64,000 nt of DNA from positions 93,914,559 to 93,978,558 of the forward strand of contig NC_081841.1 of the NCBI RefSeq assembly GCF_963259705.1. The letters run 5' to 3'. The position numbers were made by a program, and so were the translations under genes. This document shows positions 11,505 through 22,209 of this stretch, one piece after another. Numbering within the stretch: the stretch's first letter is position 1; every line of letters starts with the position of its first letter. The notes below the pieces were generated by a model that had not been told where the DNA came from, did not search any database, and saw only the letters and a list, made by a program, of their open reading frames with translations. Source of the stretch: Myotis daubentonii (lineage: Eukaryota > Chordata > Mammalia > Chiroptera > Vespertilionidae).

Positions 11505-11505
11505 T
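11461..11505. repeat. (GC)n(AC)n alternating purine-pyrimidine tract
   Basis: A CG/GC run followed directly by an AC run, 45 bp of strictly alternating purine and pyrimidine with few breaks. Such compound tracts are well-known candidates for Z-DNA. It lies in the CRACR2A intron. Confidence 0.95.
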
Positions 11506-13213
11506 ACAACCAACCAAACCCAACAGCTGCATATTTGGAGCTAAATGTCAGTCCGCTGCTCCAAATTGACAGCCTTGTTATTTAAAATCAGAGATGCATA
11601 ATCTTTTGAATTCCAACTAGTCTGTCTTCCAACAAGCTCAAGTTCACAGAAAGGCAACTAAAGTGATTGGAGGTGTAGAGAGGCTTCTGTATCTAAGTCA
11701 GAAGAGGGAAACCAGTTCTAGAGGCCTATTTCACAGCTCAGAGCAGAGAGGAGCGATTGGGGCGGGCCCCACAGGACAGCAGAGCCAGGTCTCCTACAGA
11801 GATTGTGTGCACGGCTAAGGGGCTTCAGTTCCCTCTGACCTGGCATGCCTATGGGACTTAACCAACAACTGTAGAAACATCAGCAGAGGTTGGGGGACGT
11901 AGACTTGTTCTTCAGAAGAGGTGAACTTTGGACTTTTAAAAGGAAATGTTGCTTCATCAGGTGGATAATTATGAGTATCTTTGTGGCAAGCGATATATAG
12001 GCTGAAAACCTAGTTATGTGTACAAAAAGGGTGGAGTTTAGTCAGAGGTTAAAGTGAGAGAGGACCATGAGACACCCACCACAGCCCAACCCCTCCTCGT
12101 GGGTGGCCCTGTGTCAGAGACTGACTTGGGGCTGGAGTGACGTCCACTGGCTGCCCATGGTAGCACACTCTCCAGTGTTATGTGTGGTCTCACTTATTTT
12201 TGCCACATCTTTGGAGAGAAACCGAATTCTTCTTTATCAGTGGCAGGCCAGGGCCCCTGAGAGGGAGTGAGTTGTGCAGAATGTCTGTGAAAGAGGAACA
12301 ATGCAAAGAGCAGAAGCCACGGCTCCAGATGGGGACTTTCTGCCCCTTCTAAGCTCTTCTATGTTTATGTCCAGGAATTTCTTTTAGAAAGAAGACTTCC
12401 CCTTCTTTTCCCAGGGGGCACACTGCTGTGTGTGGTGCACAGGGCTCAGATGTGAGGCTTAGGACTGTTTCCTACCTCATCCAATCCCCTCCTTCAGTAC
12501 CCAGCATGCCCTTTAAAAGGGAGGAAACTGAGGCCACCATTCATACCAGATTGGGTTAGACTCCTGGGATTTCAAGTCTGATGCTCATATTTTAAGAGTT
12601 TCCATGTCAAGAAATCCCACAAGCTTTAGTCATTCCTCACACATAACTCTACAAATATCTCTCCTGTGCTCCAAGCAGCAAGCCCTTTGGCCCATCTCCT
12701 GCCTTCCTCCTCTTTTCTTCTTTTTCTGTATAAAACTCTTTGCCCAGGTTTCTGCGGCACAGCACAGTCAGAGAATGGGGGCATTCCCATGAACAACACA
12801 GCATTCTTTATGTGCCATAAGTGGGGTTTTCACTTGCAAATTATTAAATGCAATCCACTTAGCACATCAACTACAGTGCACATAATTGAATCTATTTTGA
12901 TGGGTCAGAAGACAATGTAAGTTCTTGTGCCTTTGAGTCACCATTACCAACATTATTTACCATCTTACCATGGATATGTGGAATACTGCTTTTAGAGAGT
13001 TATAGTTAATGAGACACTGAATAGCAGAGAGTTTATTGGAAATCAGAATTTAGAGGAAAACATTAGAGAATTGTGGGCCCTCATAATTCAGTGACTTTGA
13101 TGTTGAATGTTCTCTTGGACTCTCTGAGCCTCAAAATTCTCAGTGAATAAATTTTTTCCTGACTGAAGAGCAATAAAATTGAATGTATAGTTTAAGGAAT
13201 CATTGAGGCTTAA

Positions 13214-14459
13214 TCCTATCTAATAAAAGAGAAAAATGGTAATTGGTGTACGATGATACCCTTTTCATTGGCTAATCAGGGCTATATGCAAATTAACTGC
13301 CAACTAAGATTGGCAGTTAACTGCCAACAAGATGGTGGCTAATTTGCATATGTAGGCACAATGCAGGGAGGCGAAAGGGAAAGCAGGAAGAAGCCCCCTG
13401 CCACTGACAGTGATCGGAAACCCAGGGGAGATCTAAGAGCTGGGGGGCAGGGCTTTGCCCTGCCCCCCCCAGCCATGATCAGAGAATCAGGTGCCTTTTC
13501 TGCCCTGGCCAGTGATAGCAGGAAGTAGGGGTGGAGCCAGTGATGGGAGCTGGGCACTGTCGAAGCTGGCAGTCCCAGGAGCTAGGGGCCCCTTGCCTGG
13601 GCCTAAAGCGAAGCCCACGATCGCGGGGCCGCTGCAGCTGCGGGTCCCCGCTGCCCGGGCCAGACGCCTAGGCCAGAGGCGTTAGGCCTGGGCAGGGGCG
13701 GAGCCTGCAACCACGGGGAGTTGGGGGTCCCCTGCCCAGGCCTGACACCTCTGCCGGAGGCCTCAGGCCTGGTCAAGGGGCCGATCCGGTGATTGGTGAT
13801 GGGAGGGTGATGAGGGTCAACTCCTCTGGCCGAGGCATCAGGCCTGGGCGGGGGGCGGAGCCAGGGATTGGGGGGATATGATGGTCCCCTTGCCCAGGCC
13901 TGAAGCCTGGGTCAGAGGCGTCAGGTTTGGGTGGGGGGGTGGAGCAAGCGATCAGAGGGAGATGGGGGTCCCCTGCCCAGGCATGATTCCTGGGCCAGAG
14001 GCCTCAGGCCTGGGCGGGGGCCAGAGCCAGTGATCGGGGGAGATGGGGGTCCCCTGTCCAAGCCTGACACCTCTGGCGGAGGCGTCAGGCCTGGGCAAGG
14101 GGCCGATCAGGCAATCGGAGGGTGATGGGGGTCTATGCCTCTGGCCGAGGCATCAGGCCTGGGCAAGGGGCAGAGCCAGCAATTGGAGGGGTCTGGGGGT
14201 CCCCTGACCAGGCCTGACGCCTGGGCCAGAGGCATCAGGCCTGGGCTGGGGGCAGAACCAGTGATGGGGGGAAATGAGGGTCCCCTGCCCAGGCCTGACT
14301 GAGGCGTCAGGCCTGGGCAAGGGGCCGATCCTGCGATTGGAGGGTGATGGGGGTCAACGCCTGAGGGCTCCCAGTATGTGAGAGGGGGCAGACTGGGCTG
14401 AGGGACACTCCCCCCCACACACACACCCCGTGCACGAATTTCGTGCACCGGGCCCCTAG
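13214..14459 (+). mobile_element. Helitron (HeliBat type) with internal hairpin minisatellite
   Basis: The 5' end is TCCTATCTAATAAAAGAG. The 3' end is the intact hairpin GTGCACGAATTTCGTGCAC followed by CGGGCCCCTAG. The flanks are A and T. At 1246 bp it is much longer than the other copies because its centre (13600-14370) is an array of about nine 68-83 bp units. No Rep/helicase ORF is present. The 3' terminal hairpin is the best preserved in the window, which suggests a rather young copy. The element lies in the CRACR2A intron, about 1.16 kb upstream of the exon at 15616. Confidence 0.93.
13600..14370. repeat. GC-rich minisatellite (about 80-bp units) inside Helitron
   Basis: The marker AGGCCTGGGC (or a close variant) recurs at 13684, 13765, 13840, 13923, 14005, 14087, 14155, 14237 and 14309, giving spacings of 81, 75, 83, 82, 82, 68, 82 and 72 bp. 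Many units carry an inverted repeat of the form GCCCAGGCCTGACGCC ... GGCGTCAGGCCTGGGC with a spacer of about 9 bases. Two unit types alternate irregularly: one continues 'gg.g.ggagcc', the other 'aaggggccgatc'. Confidence 0.92.
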
Positions 14460-15615
14460 TTTCAAATGTAATTGCATTTAAACTTAAAAGAGGTGTACCT
14501 ATTGGATGAGCTTTGGACATTTATTTGGAATGACAATGTAAAATAGCTGAATTATTGGCGAAACTATAACTGTTAGCTTCTTCTCCCACAGCCCCTTCTC
14601 TTTAGTACATTTAGCTACAATGAATAACTATTCTCTACCAAATTATGATCAAAAGCCCCTAATTAAATATCTCACAAGTAAAAATAGCAACCTGCTTAAA
14701 TGTGAACATTACCCTATGTCCTTACTAAATAGCTGTGTGGCCTGGGCCGTTTGCCCTCAGGAGAGGGATGGACGGTGCACCCACTTCACAGGGAGGATGC
14801 CGAGGCACAGGGAGGACCCACAGGCACAGGGACTCTGGGTGCACAGGCCCCTGCTGGTCTGCTGCAGCCGCAAGAGGAGTAAATAGGGTTGACCCCTTGA
14901 ATAATCCTGTCACTTCTGGCCCAAGAGGTGCAGTTGCTATGGCCACACAGTTCTTCCCACGCAGGGCTTCCTTCAGACCCAGAGTACCCAATGACAAGCC
15001 TCTGCAGACCCACGTGGTGACCTCCATGAGGCACACAACAGTCATTTTCCAGGCACCGTGGACCCAATAGCATGAATCAGATTTGGACCCAACCCTCAGA
15101 GAGCTTACCTGCCCAATATGAAATGCCTGGAGATGCCATTTCTAACCCAGAAACCCCTAGAACAACCCCAAACCACATTGCATTAATTCTTTTGGTTCGT
15201 TCTTGTTAAGACTAAGTCTGGTCATGTAGGAATGGCCTCAGGGGGCTGTGAGCCCTGGAGAAGGACACATAGTTCAAATGTGCCCTCATCCTGATACCCA
15301 CTCTCAGCACATCCAGGGGGTCCGCGTGTTCTGTCCAGCAGCCAAGGAGAGTGGCAAGGGGGAGGTCACTGCACTGACAGGGACTGGGGGCACCCAGAGG
15401 CACCCAGAGGTGGGCCTCGGGCACCTGGCAGAAGTCTTGTAAACAGAGGCTTCCACAGAAGGTGGGTCTCAATTGTCAGGATGCCTCTGCTGTCACCTGG
15501 CCTATTGCAGCAGCAGGGCATTCGCAGCCGGATGTGTCTTTCCATCCAGCATTCCAAGCCTGCCCCCTGGTTCTCCCTGTGGATGCTTCTCTGAGTGGGG
15601 ATGTCTGTTCCGCAG
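14460..15615 (+). other. CRACR2A: CRACR2A intron, end of the 12-kb intron
   Basis: Sequence between the Helitron and the next exon; no exon, RNA gene or clear repeat was recognised. It ends in a pyrimidine-rich acceptor (tgttccgcag). Confidence 0.55.
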
Positions 15616-15717
15616 GAAGCTGTGGGGGACCGTGTTCCTGTACTTCTGCTGGGCAATAAAATTGACAACGAGAAAGAGCGGGAAGTTCCCCGGGGCCTTG
15701 GAGAACAGCTGGCCAAG
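15616..15717 (+). CDS. CRACR2A: CRACR2A exon, Rab GTPase G4 (NKxD) region
   Basis: This 102-bp exon is 34 whole codons between a 'ttccgcag' acceptor and a 'gtaaga' donor. It encodes [24 protein letters not shown] followed by [15 protein letters not shown] is the G4 motif, whose Asn and Asp read the guanine base. The preceding exon ends WLSSVE, so the join is WLSSVEEAVGD, as expected for the helix alpha-3 to beta-5 junction of a Rab. PRGLGEQLA corresponds to the loop and helix after G4, where classical Rabs have '..EGEALA'. The frame is intact. Nucleotide binding is therefore probably preserved, although the P-loop itself is outside the window. Confidence 0.88.
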
Positions 15718-16819
15718 GTAAGAGCAGGCATCCCCATCTCTATGGACCGGGTGGCACCCAACGCAGTTGGGCATGTGCCCCAGAGCCTTGGGGGGAACCT
15801 TCCCTGGAAGCCCGCTGGGAAGGAAGCTAGTGAGCAAGATAAGCGTCCAGCTCCTGTGCATGTGGAACTTTCCATGGGAGCCTCAGATTGTAAGTGGGAG
15901 TTGGCCAGGGATGACTAAGGTGTGGGGAATTTTCCCAAATTCTTTCCCTCAGAAGTCAGAATTAGAAATTCTTAGATAGTGAGAAGTTGGTTATTTTAGT
16001 CCCTATCTGATGCTCGAACCCCATCATCTGTGTTTCCACTTGACCGCCTCCCGGGATGGAACACTCACTCACGGCAAGACTGGTCCTTCTTTGGACAGCT
16101 CTGTGGAGAGTGCATCCTGTCTGTCAGATTGAGCCTCAAAGCTGTGAACTTGAGACAAATGCAGGGCACACACTGGATGGCCTGCCATCAAACAAGCAGC
16201 GACCCGCTTGCCCAGGCCCAGAACCAACAAGGTTGGACGGAAATCAGGCAGCAAAACATGCCGTGCTCTCCCTGGGCTGCTCCAGCCCTCAGCGTAGTTT
16301 TCAGGGCATCGTGTGTCCGGAAAGATGGGGGAGCTGTTCAGCCAAGGATTCATTTTAGTGTGCTCAATCTAAACAGAGGCTCGTGGCTCAGAGGCTGGGA
16401 AAACGGGCACAGGTGGTAAGATCCAAGGAAAAAGAAGGAAGAAGGGCCCAGTAGGTGTTCCTATGGAGGGTGACCAAGCAGCTACATCCACAAGCCCTCA
16501 TCCTCAATTCCAAAATCCAAAAGGCTTTGAAAACAAAGAGCGGTTTTGACTTCATCTGGCAGAAGAATCTGACCAGAACTGACATGCAGCTATTTATGGT
16601 CTCTGTGTGCCACACTCTGAATGAATATTCAAATGTTTCACTGAAGAAATATTAATATGCTTGGTTACAGGATGCTGTCCCAGACCCACTGCGGGTACTA
16701 TTTGATATCGTGTATACATGCATTATCTTTCTGAAACTCAAAATTTCTGGATTCTAAAATACAACTGGATTCAAGGATTTTGATTAAGGAACTGCAAGAC
16801 CTATATTTTTATCATCCCA

Positions 16820-16866
16820 TTTTCTTTTTCTTTCTTTTCTTTTCTTTTTTCTTTTTTTTTTTTTTT
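16820..16866. repeat. Poly-pyrimidine (T/C) low-complexity tract
   Basis: An almost pure T run with scattered C, immediately followed by an antisense MIR-like segment. It may be a SINE tail on the opposite strand, but no SINE body was identified beside it. Confidence 0.85.
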
Positions 16867-16874
16867 GTCAGTGA

Positions 16875-16960
16875 AACAAAAACAGGCTCAGAGAAATTAA
16901 GTGATTTATTCAAAGTATCACACAGGTTCTCAGTGGTGGGGTCTGTAGTTGAGGCTGGAA
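16875..16960 (-). repeat. MIR-like SINE fragment
   Basis: 'gctcagagaaattaagtgat' followed by 'tcacacaggttctcagtggt' has the order of the antisense MIR core. Borders are approximate. Confidence 0.5.
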
Positions 16961-17937
16961 GACAAACGGTGTCTTCCAATTTCACGCCCTGTGCACATCC
17001 CCCACCTCCCCATGAAACCTTCGTTCTTCACAGACTGGCCAGGAGTCAGGGTCTGACTGAGGCGGGAGGGGAAGGGGTGAAGAGGCTGGAGGACAGAGCT
17101 GGGTCCGTGGGGTGTGCAGCAGGAAAGCTGAATTGGAAACAAGCATTTGCAGAGCCTCTTGATCTGCAGCCACAAAAGAAGTGTCCTCACTCAACTGCCT
17201 GCATCCCCACAGGACATCAGCCTCCAGGGCTCAGTGCCATTAGCACTGTCATGAGGAAGCAGGACAACTATAAATGGGAGTGATAAATAGAAAATGATGA
17301 GCCTTGGCCAAGGGCCCACTGTGCTGTGTGTGCAGCCCAGCCTCTGCCTGGTGAAGGGATGGACAGCTGTCCATGCACCAGGGCTGATAGCCACACCGGA
17401 GTGCTAATTAACTGTGTGAAGGAGAATTCCTATGGGAGCCCTCAGTGACATCTGCCCCTAGGCCATGGCATGCCTGTGTCCTGGGAAAGGTGTGCTGCTG
17501 GGAGCTCTACCATTAACTAAAGACAGGGCTGGAGCAGGCAGGCCACTTATACCTTCTCTAGCCTCGGTCTTCCTGCCCATGAAGTGGGAAGAATGTTGCC
17601 CATCCTGGCCTCTGAGTCTCTGCCTGTCTGCATCACAGGCTGGTGTGAAAAGGAAATGAGTACACGCTTTACCAGAGAGTAATTAGAGGGAGTGTGAAGC
17701 ACTAAGGCAGCTTATGGTTTTGTTGCTTCACAGTTGTTACAGCTCACCTGGGAAATGGTTACAGAACTTGCCTGAGATGACAGAAATCAACCTCTTAGAG
17801 AATGGCGAGGGGTGGAGGAATTGAAGGGGACTTGGAGAAGAAGCAGGGGTGTTGGTAGATGCAGACAGGGTGCTCTCCCCTACCCCACAGTTCCCTCCAG
17901 CTCCCCTCCTTTTATCCCCTCTGTTTCATGATTCTAG

Positions 17938-18014
17938 GAGAACAATCTGATCTTCTATGAATGCAGTGCCTATTCTGGTCACAACACCAAAGAGTCTCTG
18001 CTCCATTTGGCCAG
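17938..18014 (+). CDS. CRACR2A: CRACR2A exon, Rab GTPase G5 region
   Basis: This 77-bp exon between a 'gattctag' acceptor and a 'gtagag' donor encodes ENNLIFYECSAYSGHNTKESLLHLA and then the first two bases of an Arg. ECSAY is the G5 motif; most Rabs have E(T/A)SAK, so the usual Lys that stacks on the guanine is replaced by Tyr. GHNTKESLLHLAR is the C-terminal helix alpha-5, equivalent to '..NVEEAFLTLAR'. The phase matches both flanking exons. The donor GTAGAG is weaker than consensus but acceptable. Confidence 0.87.
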
Positions 18015-18079
18015 GTAGAGGACAGCTCCGCGGATGGGATGGATGGGTGGGATGATGTGGCTGCTTTGCGGGTCTGACA

Positions 18080-18312
18080 GGGACCACTGCATTCACCACC
18101 ACCACCCACACCCCCACCTGCGACCTCACTGCATTCACCAACCCCACCTCCTATCCCAGAACTCACTGCACTCCCCACCACCCCACTCCCCACCTGCTCA
18201 CTCACCACCACTCCCACATACCCCTACTCTCAACCTCACTGCATTCACCATCATCCCCCACCTCCCACCCCCAAGCTCACTGAATTCACCGTCATCCCCC
18301 ACCTCCCACAGA
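18080..18312. repeat. C-rich degenerate minisatellite in intron
   Basis: A degenerate array whose units read roughly 'cctcactgcattcaccatca' followed by 'tcccccacctcccac'. Recognisable units begin near 18086, 18128, 18160, 18236 and 18270. It starts about 70 bp after the donor of the preceding CRACR2A exon. The opposite strand is G-rich. Confidence 0.8.
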
Positions 18313-19742
18313 CCTCTGGTCTGTTTTCTATGTGCCTGAGCCTCTGGGTAAATGGGCTGGTGGCCTGGGCCTTTGTGTGTGATTCCAGGGGTCAAGGGCA
18401 GCCTCTGAAACACACACAAAAAAAAGCCAAGAAGGAAGCCTCCCTGCCTGTCACTGGGTCTGCAATCTTCTCTCTTAAAGGCTGCCTTTCCCCAGGAATT
18501 CTTTATTTTTATTGCTAACACTATTATAGCTGTCCCCCATTTGCATACCCCCTTTAGCCACCCCCTAATTCCCCCCCTCCCACCCCCATCACCACACTGT
18601 TGTCTGTGTCCTCTTTTTAAATGCAAATGATCATGGGAAAGGTCATATCTTAGGTCCCACAATCCTGGCTCAAGTCTTAGCAGGGATTAGTTGCCAGCCA
18701 GCTGGGATCAAGGAGGGGTTAGGACTCCTAGGGAGGGGGAGAGGGAGGGGGAGCCCAGGAGAGAAGGGCTGTGATGGGAGACCAGAGGCAACCAAGGTGA
18801 TGGCATTCCAAGGGCTGGTCCCATAGAAAGACACTTCCATAAACCTCTGCCTATATCACAATTAAGAAAACGCCACAACACACAGGGCCCTATTTTCCAT
18901 ACTTGAACATGCACTCCTTCATCTATTCAGGCATTTATTTCATTCCATCCATGCACCAGCTAACAAATATCTAATAGAACTCATTTGTGCTCAGCATTCA
19001 TTCTGGGGCATCTAAAAACATTTTAGGTGAGTAATTAAGAGCCCAGAACAAGTTCTATGCACTGGCGAGGTTGTAGAGCGATGGAAGACCCTGGGGAAAG
19101 TTTTAGGCTTTTCTCCGCACTGATTCTCAGAGCAAGTCACTCTGCCTCTGAGCTCTGCCCCTAACGTAGGCACATCAATCATACCTTCCCTGCCCACCCC
19201 CAGGTTGTTGTGAGAATCAAAACAGGTGCTGAAGGTGAAAGCACTTTGACAGTATGAAGAGGGATAAGATTCTTAACACTGTTTTTAATCCTTCCTTTCC
19301 CACATTTAATCTGGAGTTGTGGCCACATGGGACAGCCCTTCCATAGAGTTAATAACTAAGAAACATATTTTCTGAGCCTCTATGTGTAACGGGTACTGTG
19401 ATGGGCTGCAGAAATGAAGAGACAAACCGTAGTCTCTGCTCTCAGCAGCTCCTTCAGTGCTGAGGGAGCGATGGGGTTTGAACAGAAGGGTCAGAGTGCT
19501 ATCCTCGCACTACACCACCTGGACGGTCAGGGGAGGCTTCCTGGAGGCGGTGGGAAGGCTCACTATTGATTGAACTCTGGCTTTACACATTATACTCATG
19601 TGCCTGTAGTCCACAGGGGGAGACTTGGAATACTCTCTCTGATGCTCTGGTGAGGTTGCGGCCCCTCAGTATTACCCAGAGGGTCTGTAACCCAAGGGCC
19701 TAGCAGCTACCCACTAGTGATGCTATTCCTTCCCTCCTCCAG
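18313..19742 (+). other. CRACR2A: CRACR2A last intron, remainder
   Basis: Intron sequence with no further exon. A C-rich block at 18530-18595 sits between AT-rich edges. The intron ends in the strong pyrimidine-rich acceptor 'ttccctcctccag'. Confidence 0.55.
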
Positions 19743-19827
19743 GATCCTCAAGGAGCAAGAAGACACAGTGAGGGAGGACACCATCCAGGTTGCCCGCCCT
19801 GCCAAGAAAAAATCCTGCTGTGGCTGA
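19743..19827 (+). CDS. CRACR2A: CRACR2A terminal coding exon, prenylation tail
   Basis: The exon completes an Arg codon and encodes [20 protein letters not shown], then KKKSCCG and a TGA stop at 19825-19827. The short hypervariable tail, three lysines and a Cys pair near the C-terminus form a Rab-type geranylgeranylation signal preceded by a polybasic stretch. The Cys pair is one residue from the end (-CCG) rather than terminal. Prenylation by Rab GGTase would anchor the protein in vesicle or plasma membranes; that follows from the family and was not tested here. The coding part in this window sums to about 152 residues. Confidence 0.88.
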
Positions 19828-20725
19828 AAGGCACCGCCTCCGCCTCTCCCCCAGGCCTGGCTCACGGGGCCCACCTGAACGCTGCACGTGGCTCGGCACA
19901 GGTGCCCCCGCCGAGGCCGGCCCAGACCTCTGTCCTTGACAGGGACTTGCCTTCCCCAAAGAAAGGGGAGCACCTCCATTCAGGAGAGCTGCTCTTGGAG
20001 CACCTTAGAGTCTTTCCTCTTCCTTCTTTCTCTAGATCCCAGATGCCCATTCCTTTCCCTCCCTCCCCCCACCTCCAGCTTGGCTTCCTGGGGAAAGAAA
20101 CAGATGGGCTTTCCCAGAGAAGCCACCACGTGCCTTCTCCACCCCCCCTCCTCCCCCCAACCCCCTTGCCTTTAAGAGCCTCAGCAATGCAGTTGCCATG
20201 GTAACTGTGCAGGGCCGACTTGCTGCTTCCTGCAGGCCACAGATACAGCACCTGGGCAATGAATGCCAGGGTGGCTGGTCAGGCTTTGGCTCCTGTTCTC
20301 TGGATGCCAATGGGACACTCTTGGCATATCTTCATGGACCTCAAGGTGCCTGTGTGGTGTTCAGGGGAGCAAACCTGGGCACCCGCATCCTATTCCTCAC
20401 CCCACATCCTCCACCCCCAGGGGTCCTGCTCCTCCCCAGGCTTCAGGGCCCAGCCTCTCTCAGCAGCCACTGGCCCATGGTATTTGCCCCACGGGTTCTC
20501 AGAAACAGTGCCTTATAAGAACCCCAGCCTTTTCTCCTCACCGCCCACCCACAGCCAGGACTCCCAGGTGGGCTGGGGTGATAAATGGGTGCCTGGGGTT
20601 AGGGAGTGGGCTTACTTCCTGCTTCACTTTCAGAGATGAAAAGAAAACCAGGGGGAAAAAACCATCTGCTGCTAAACAGAGCGACCATTTCTGGAGGGTA
20701 TAAATAAACTACAGCTATGTAAAGA
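19828..20725 (+). other. CRACR2A: CRACR2A 3' UTR
   Basis: The sequence from the stop codon to just after the first good poly(A) signal is about 900 bases. It is GC-rich with C-rich stretches (for example 20040-20165). Cleavage is inferred some 10-25 bases after the AATAAA at 20703. Open frames in it on either strand are incidental. Confidence 0.65.
20703..20708 (+). promoter_or_regulatory. CRACR2A: Poly(A) signal of CRACR2A
   Basis: A canonical AATAAA lies 875 bases after the CRACR2A stop. It is the first canonical hexamer I see downstream of the stop on this strand. Confidence 0.7.
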
Positions 20726-20871
20726 CATTTTCTAAACGTTTCTCAAAATAGCTCTCTGAGAAATTGTACGTGATGATTGACAGGGTAGCTTGACATGCAG
20801 GCTGTGAGGCCCAACACCAGGTCCATCATTACTGACTTCATTTTATTTGATTTGAGATTTTCCAGAAGACC

Positions 20872-20902
<31 letters not shown>

Positions 20903-22209
20903 AAGTGTGGTTGTGATGGTGACATTTTGCTGGTGTTTGTCAAGAGAGTGTAGCTGCTGGCCTGGGCACCGTGACTGCAACAGCTCAGGGCATTGGAATG
21001 AAGGGAAGGTCTGGGTCTGGGCCTGTGGTGGCCTCTGGCCTGGGTGCTGATGAGTGCCCAGCCCTGGCTGGCTGGCAGCGGAGCTGGCGAGGGCACTCTT
21101 GCCCTGGAAGGGAAGTTGGATGAAATGACCATAAAGATCACTGCCGATGACCATTCTCGGGCTGTGGGCCCAGGCCCGCAGGAGAGGAGGTGGTGAAGGG
21201 AGAGAGGCAGAAAGTGCCCACACGCCTCTGAGAAGATGACTCAAGACAAATGCACACAGTCAGCCAGGCTGGGGAGAGGCCACAGTTCCCAATGCTCCTC
21301 CTACATCCTCTCCACAAACCCCCAAAGGGGTCAGAGCCCCAGGAATCTCCAAGTAAATGCCCAGTTCTTTTTGCAGACTCCTCTCTTCTCTGTCATCCAG
21401 CCTTCAGAGGCACCAGGGAGCCTGTGAAGGGTGTAGAACAAAAACCAGCAATGAGCACTGCAAGGTGCCCCTTGATCTTGGGCAAGCCGGCTCCCTCCCT
21501 GAGCCCCCGTCTCAGCAGTAAAGTGAGCAGTGGGCTATTTGATGCTCCAGGCTCTTCGCCCTCAGAATGCTTTTGATGACCTGCTCATTTTTCCACTTAG
21601 GCTGCTCTGGCCCCACTCAGAGTTTGAGGGGAACTCAAAGGAGACTCCATTTCCTAGGAGAGGACAATGGTGGTGGTCTCATTCGTGGGATGCGTGGGGG
21701 ACGGTCACCCGGCGGTGGCCCTCTTATCTGGTGTGTTGCTGTGTGAATGTATGTTTTATGTGTATGGAGTGCAGGTGGAAGGTAGGGATCGCCAGGGAGA
21801 AAGGGAAGCAGCTGTCCTGCTTCTGATGGAAACAGGATGGCAATTGGGATTTATGGGGCAAGCAGGCTCTCCATGGGGTTCCCTCAGCCACAGATGCATC
21901 AGTCCCTGAACACCTGACCCCTGGCTCGGGCTGCATTTTTTCCATTTAGGAGAAGTGGATTCAGGACTTAGAGCAGGGGGGGATGACCCTAGTGCCTGGC
22001 CTTCCAGTGTGTGGGGTAAATCCCCAGGAACCCTCAAAGGTCCCAAGAGACAGAAGGGCAGAAAGTGTCTTCAGGCCTCTGCTGTTCCCTTTTCCAACCT
22101 CACTTGAAGAAGTGTGGAGCATGAGGACTTCAGAGAGACTCTGAGAAGTTCTGTGTCCCCACGTCTCAGCCTTCCCTTCTCTCCCCCTCTTCTCTCCCAT
22201 TCCTTTTAA
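20726..22209. other. Intergenic, start of the tail-to-tail interval
   Basis: This is downstream of CRACR2A. It contains a (GT)n run at 20872-20898 and otherwise no feature I recognise. Confidence 0.6.
20872..20898. repeat. (GT)n microsatellite
   Basis: An uninterrupted GT run of about 13 units downstream of the CRACR2A poly(A) signal. Confidence 0.97.

Larger units (their letters stand above)
8626..13213 (+). other. CRACR2A: CRACR2A intron, mostly unannotated
   Basis: Intron sequence between the L1 and the large Helitron. It contains a MER5A-like element at 9294-9456 (with a weaker MER5-like trace near 9135-9240), a MIR-like fragment at about 10865-11000 and the (GC)n(AC)n tract at 11461-11505. 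I saw no exon or RNA gene. Confidence 0.55.
15718..17937 (+). other. CRACR2A: CRACR2A intron
   Basis: Intron with a strong GTAAGA donor. It contains a long pyrimidine tract (16820-16866) and an antisense MIR-like fragment next to it (16875-16960). I saw no other exon. Confidence 0.6.

Noticed and set aside
13931..14520. Open frames inside the Helitron, including a 137-codon - strand frame
   Set aside because: They are translations of the GC-rich tandem units and the Helitron 3' end, repeating the same peptide; no Rep or helicase motif is present.
15366..15875. 169-codon - strand frame overlapping the CRACR2A exon at 15616
   Set aside because: The exon is explained by the + strand Rab frame with conserved motifs and splice sites; the - frame has no recognisable content.
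18530..18600. C-rich block flanked by AT-rich edges, possible short repeat end
   Set aside because: No inverted ends, target duplication or second copy in the window; I could not support an element.
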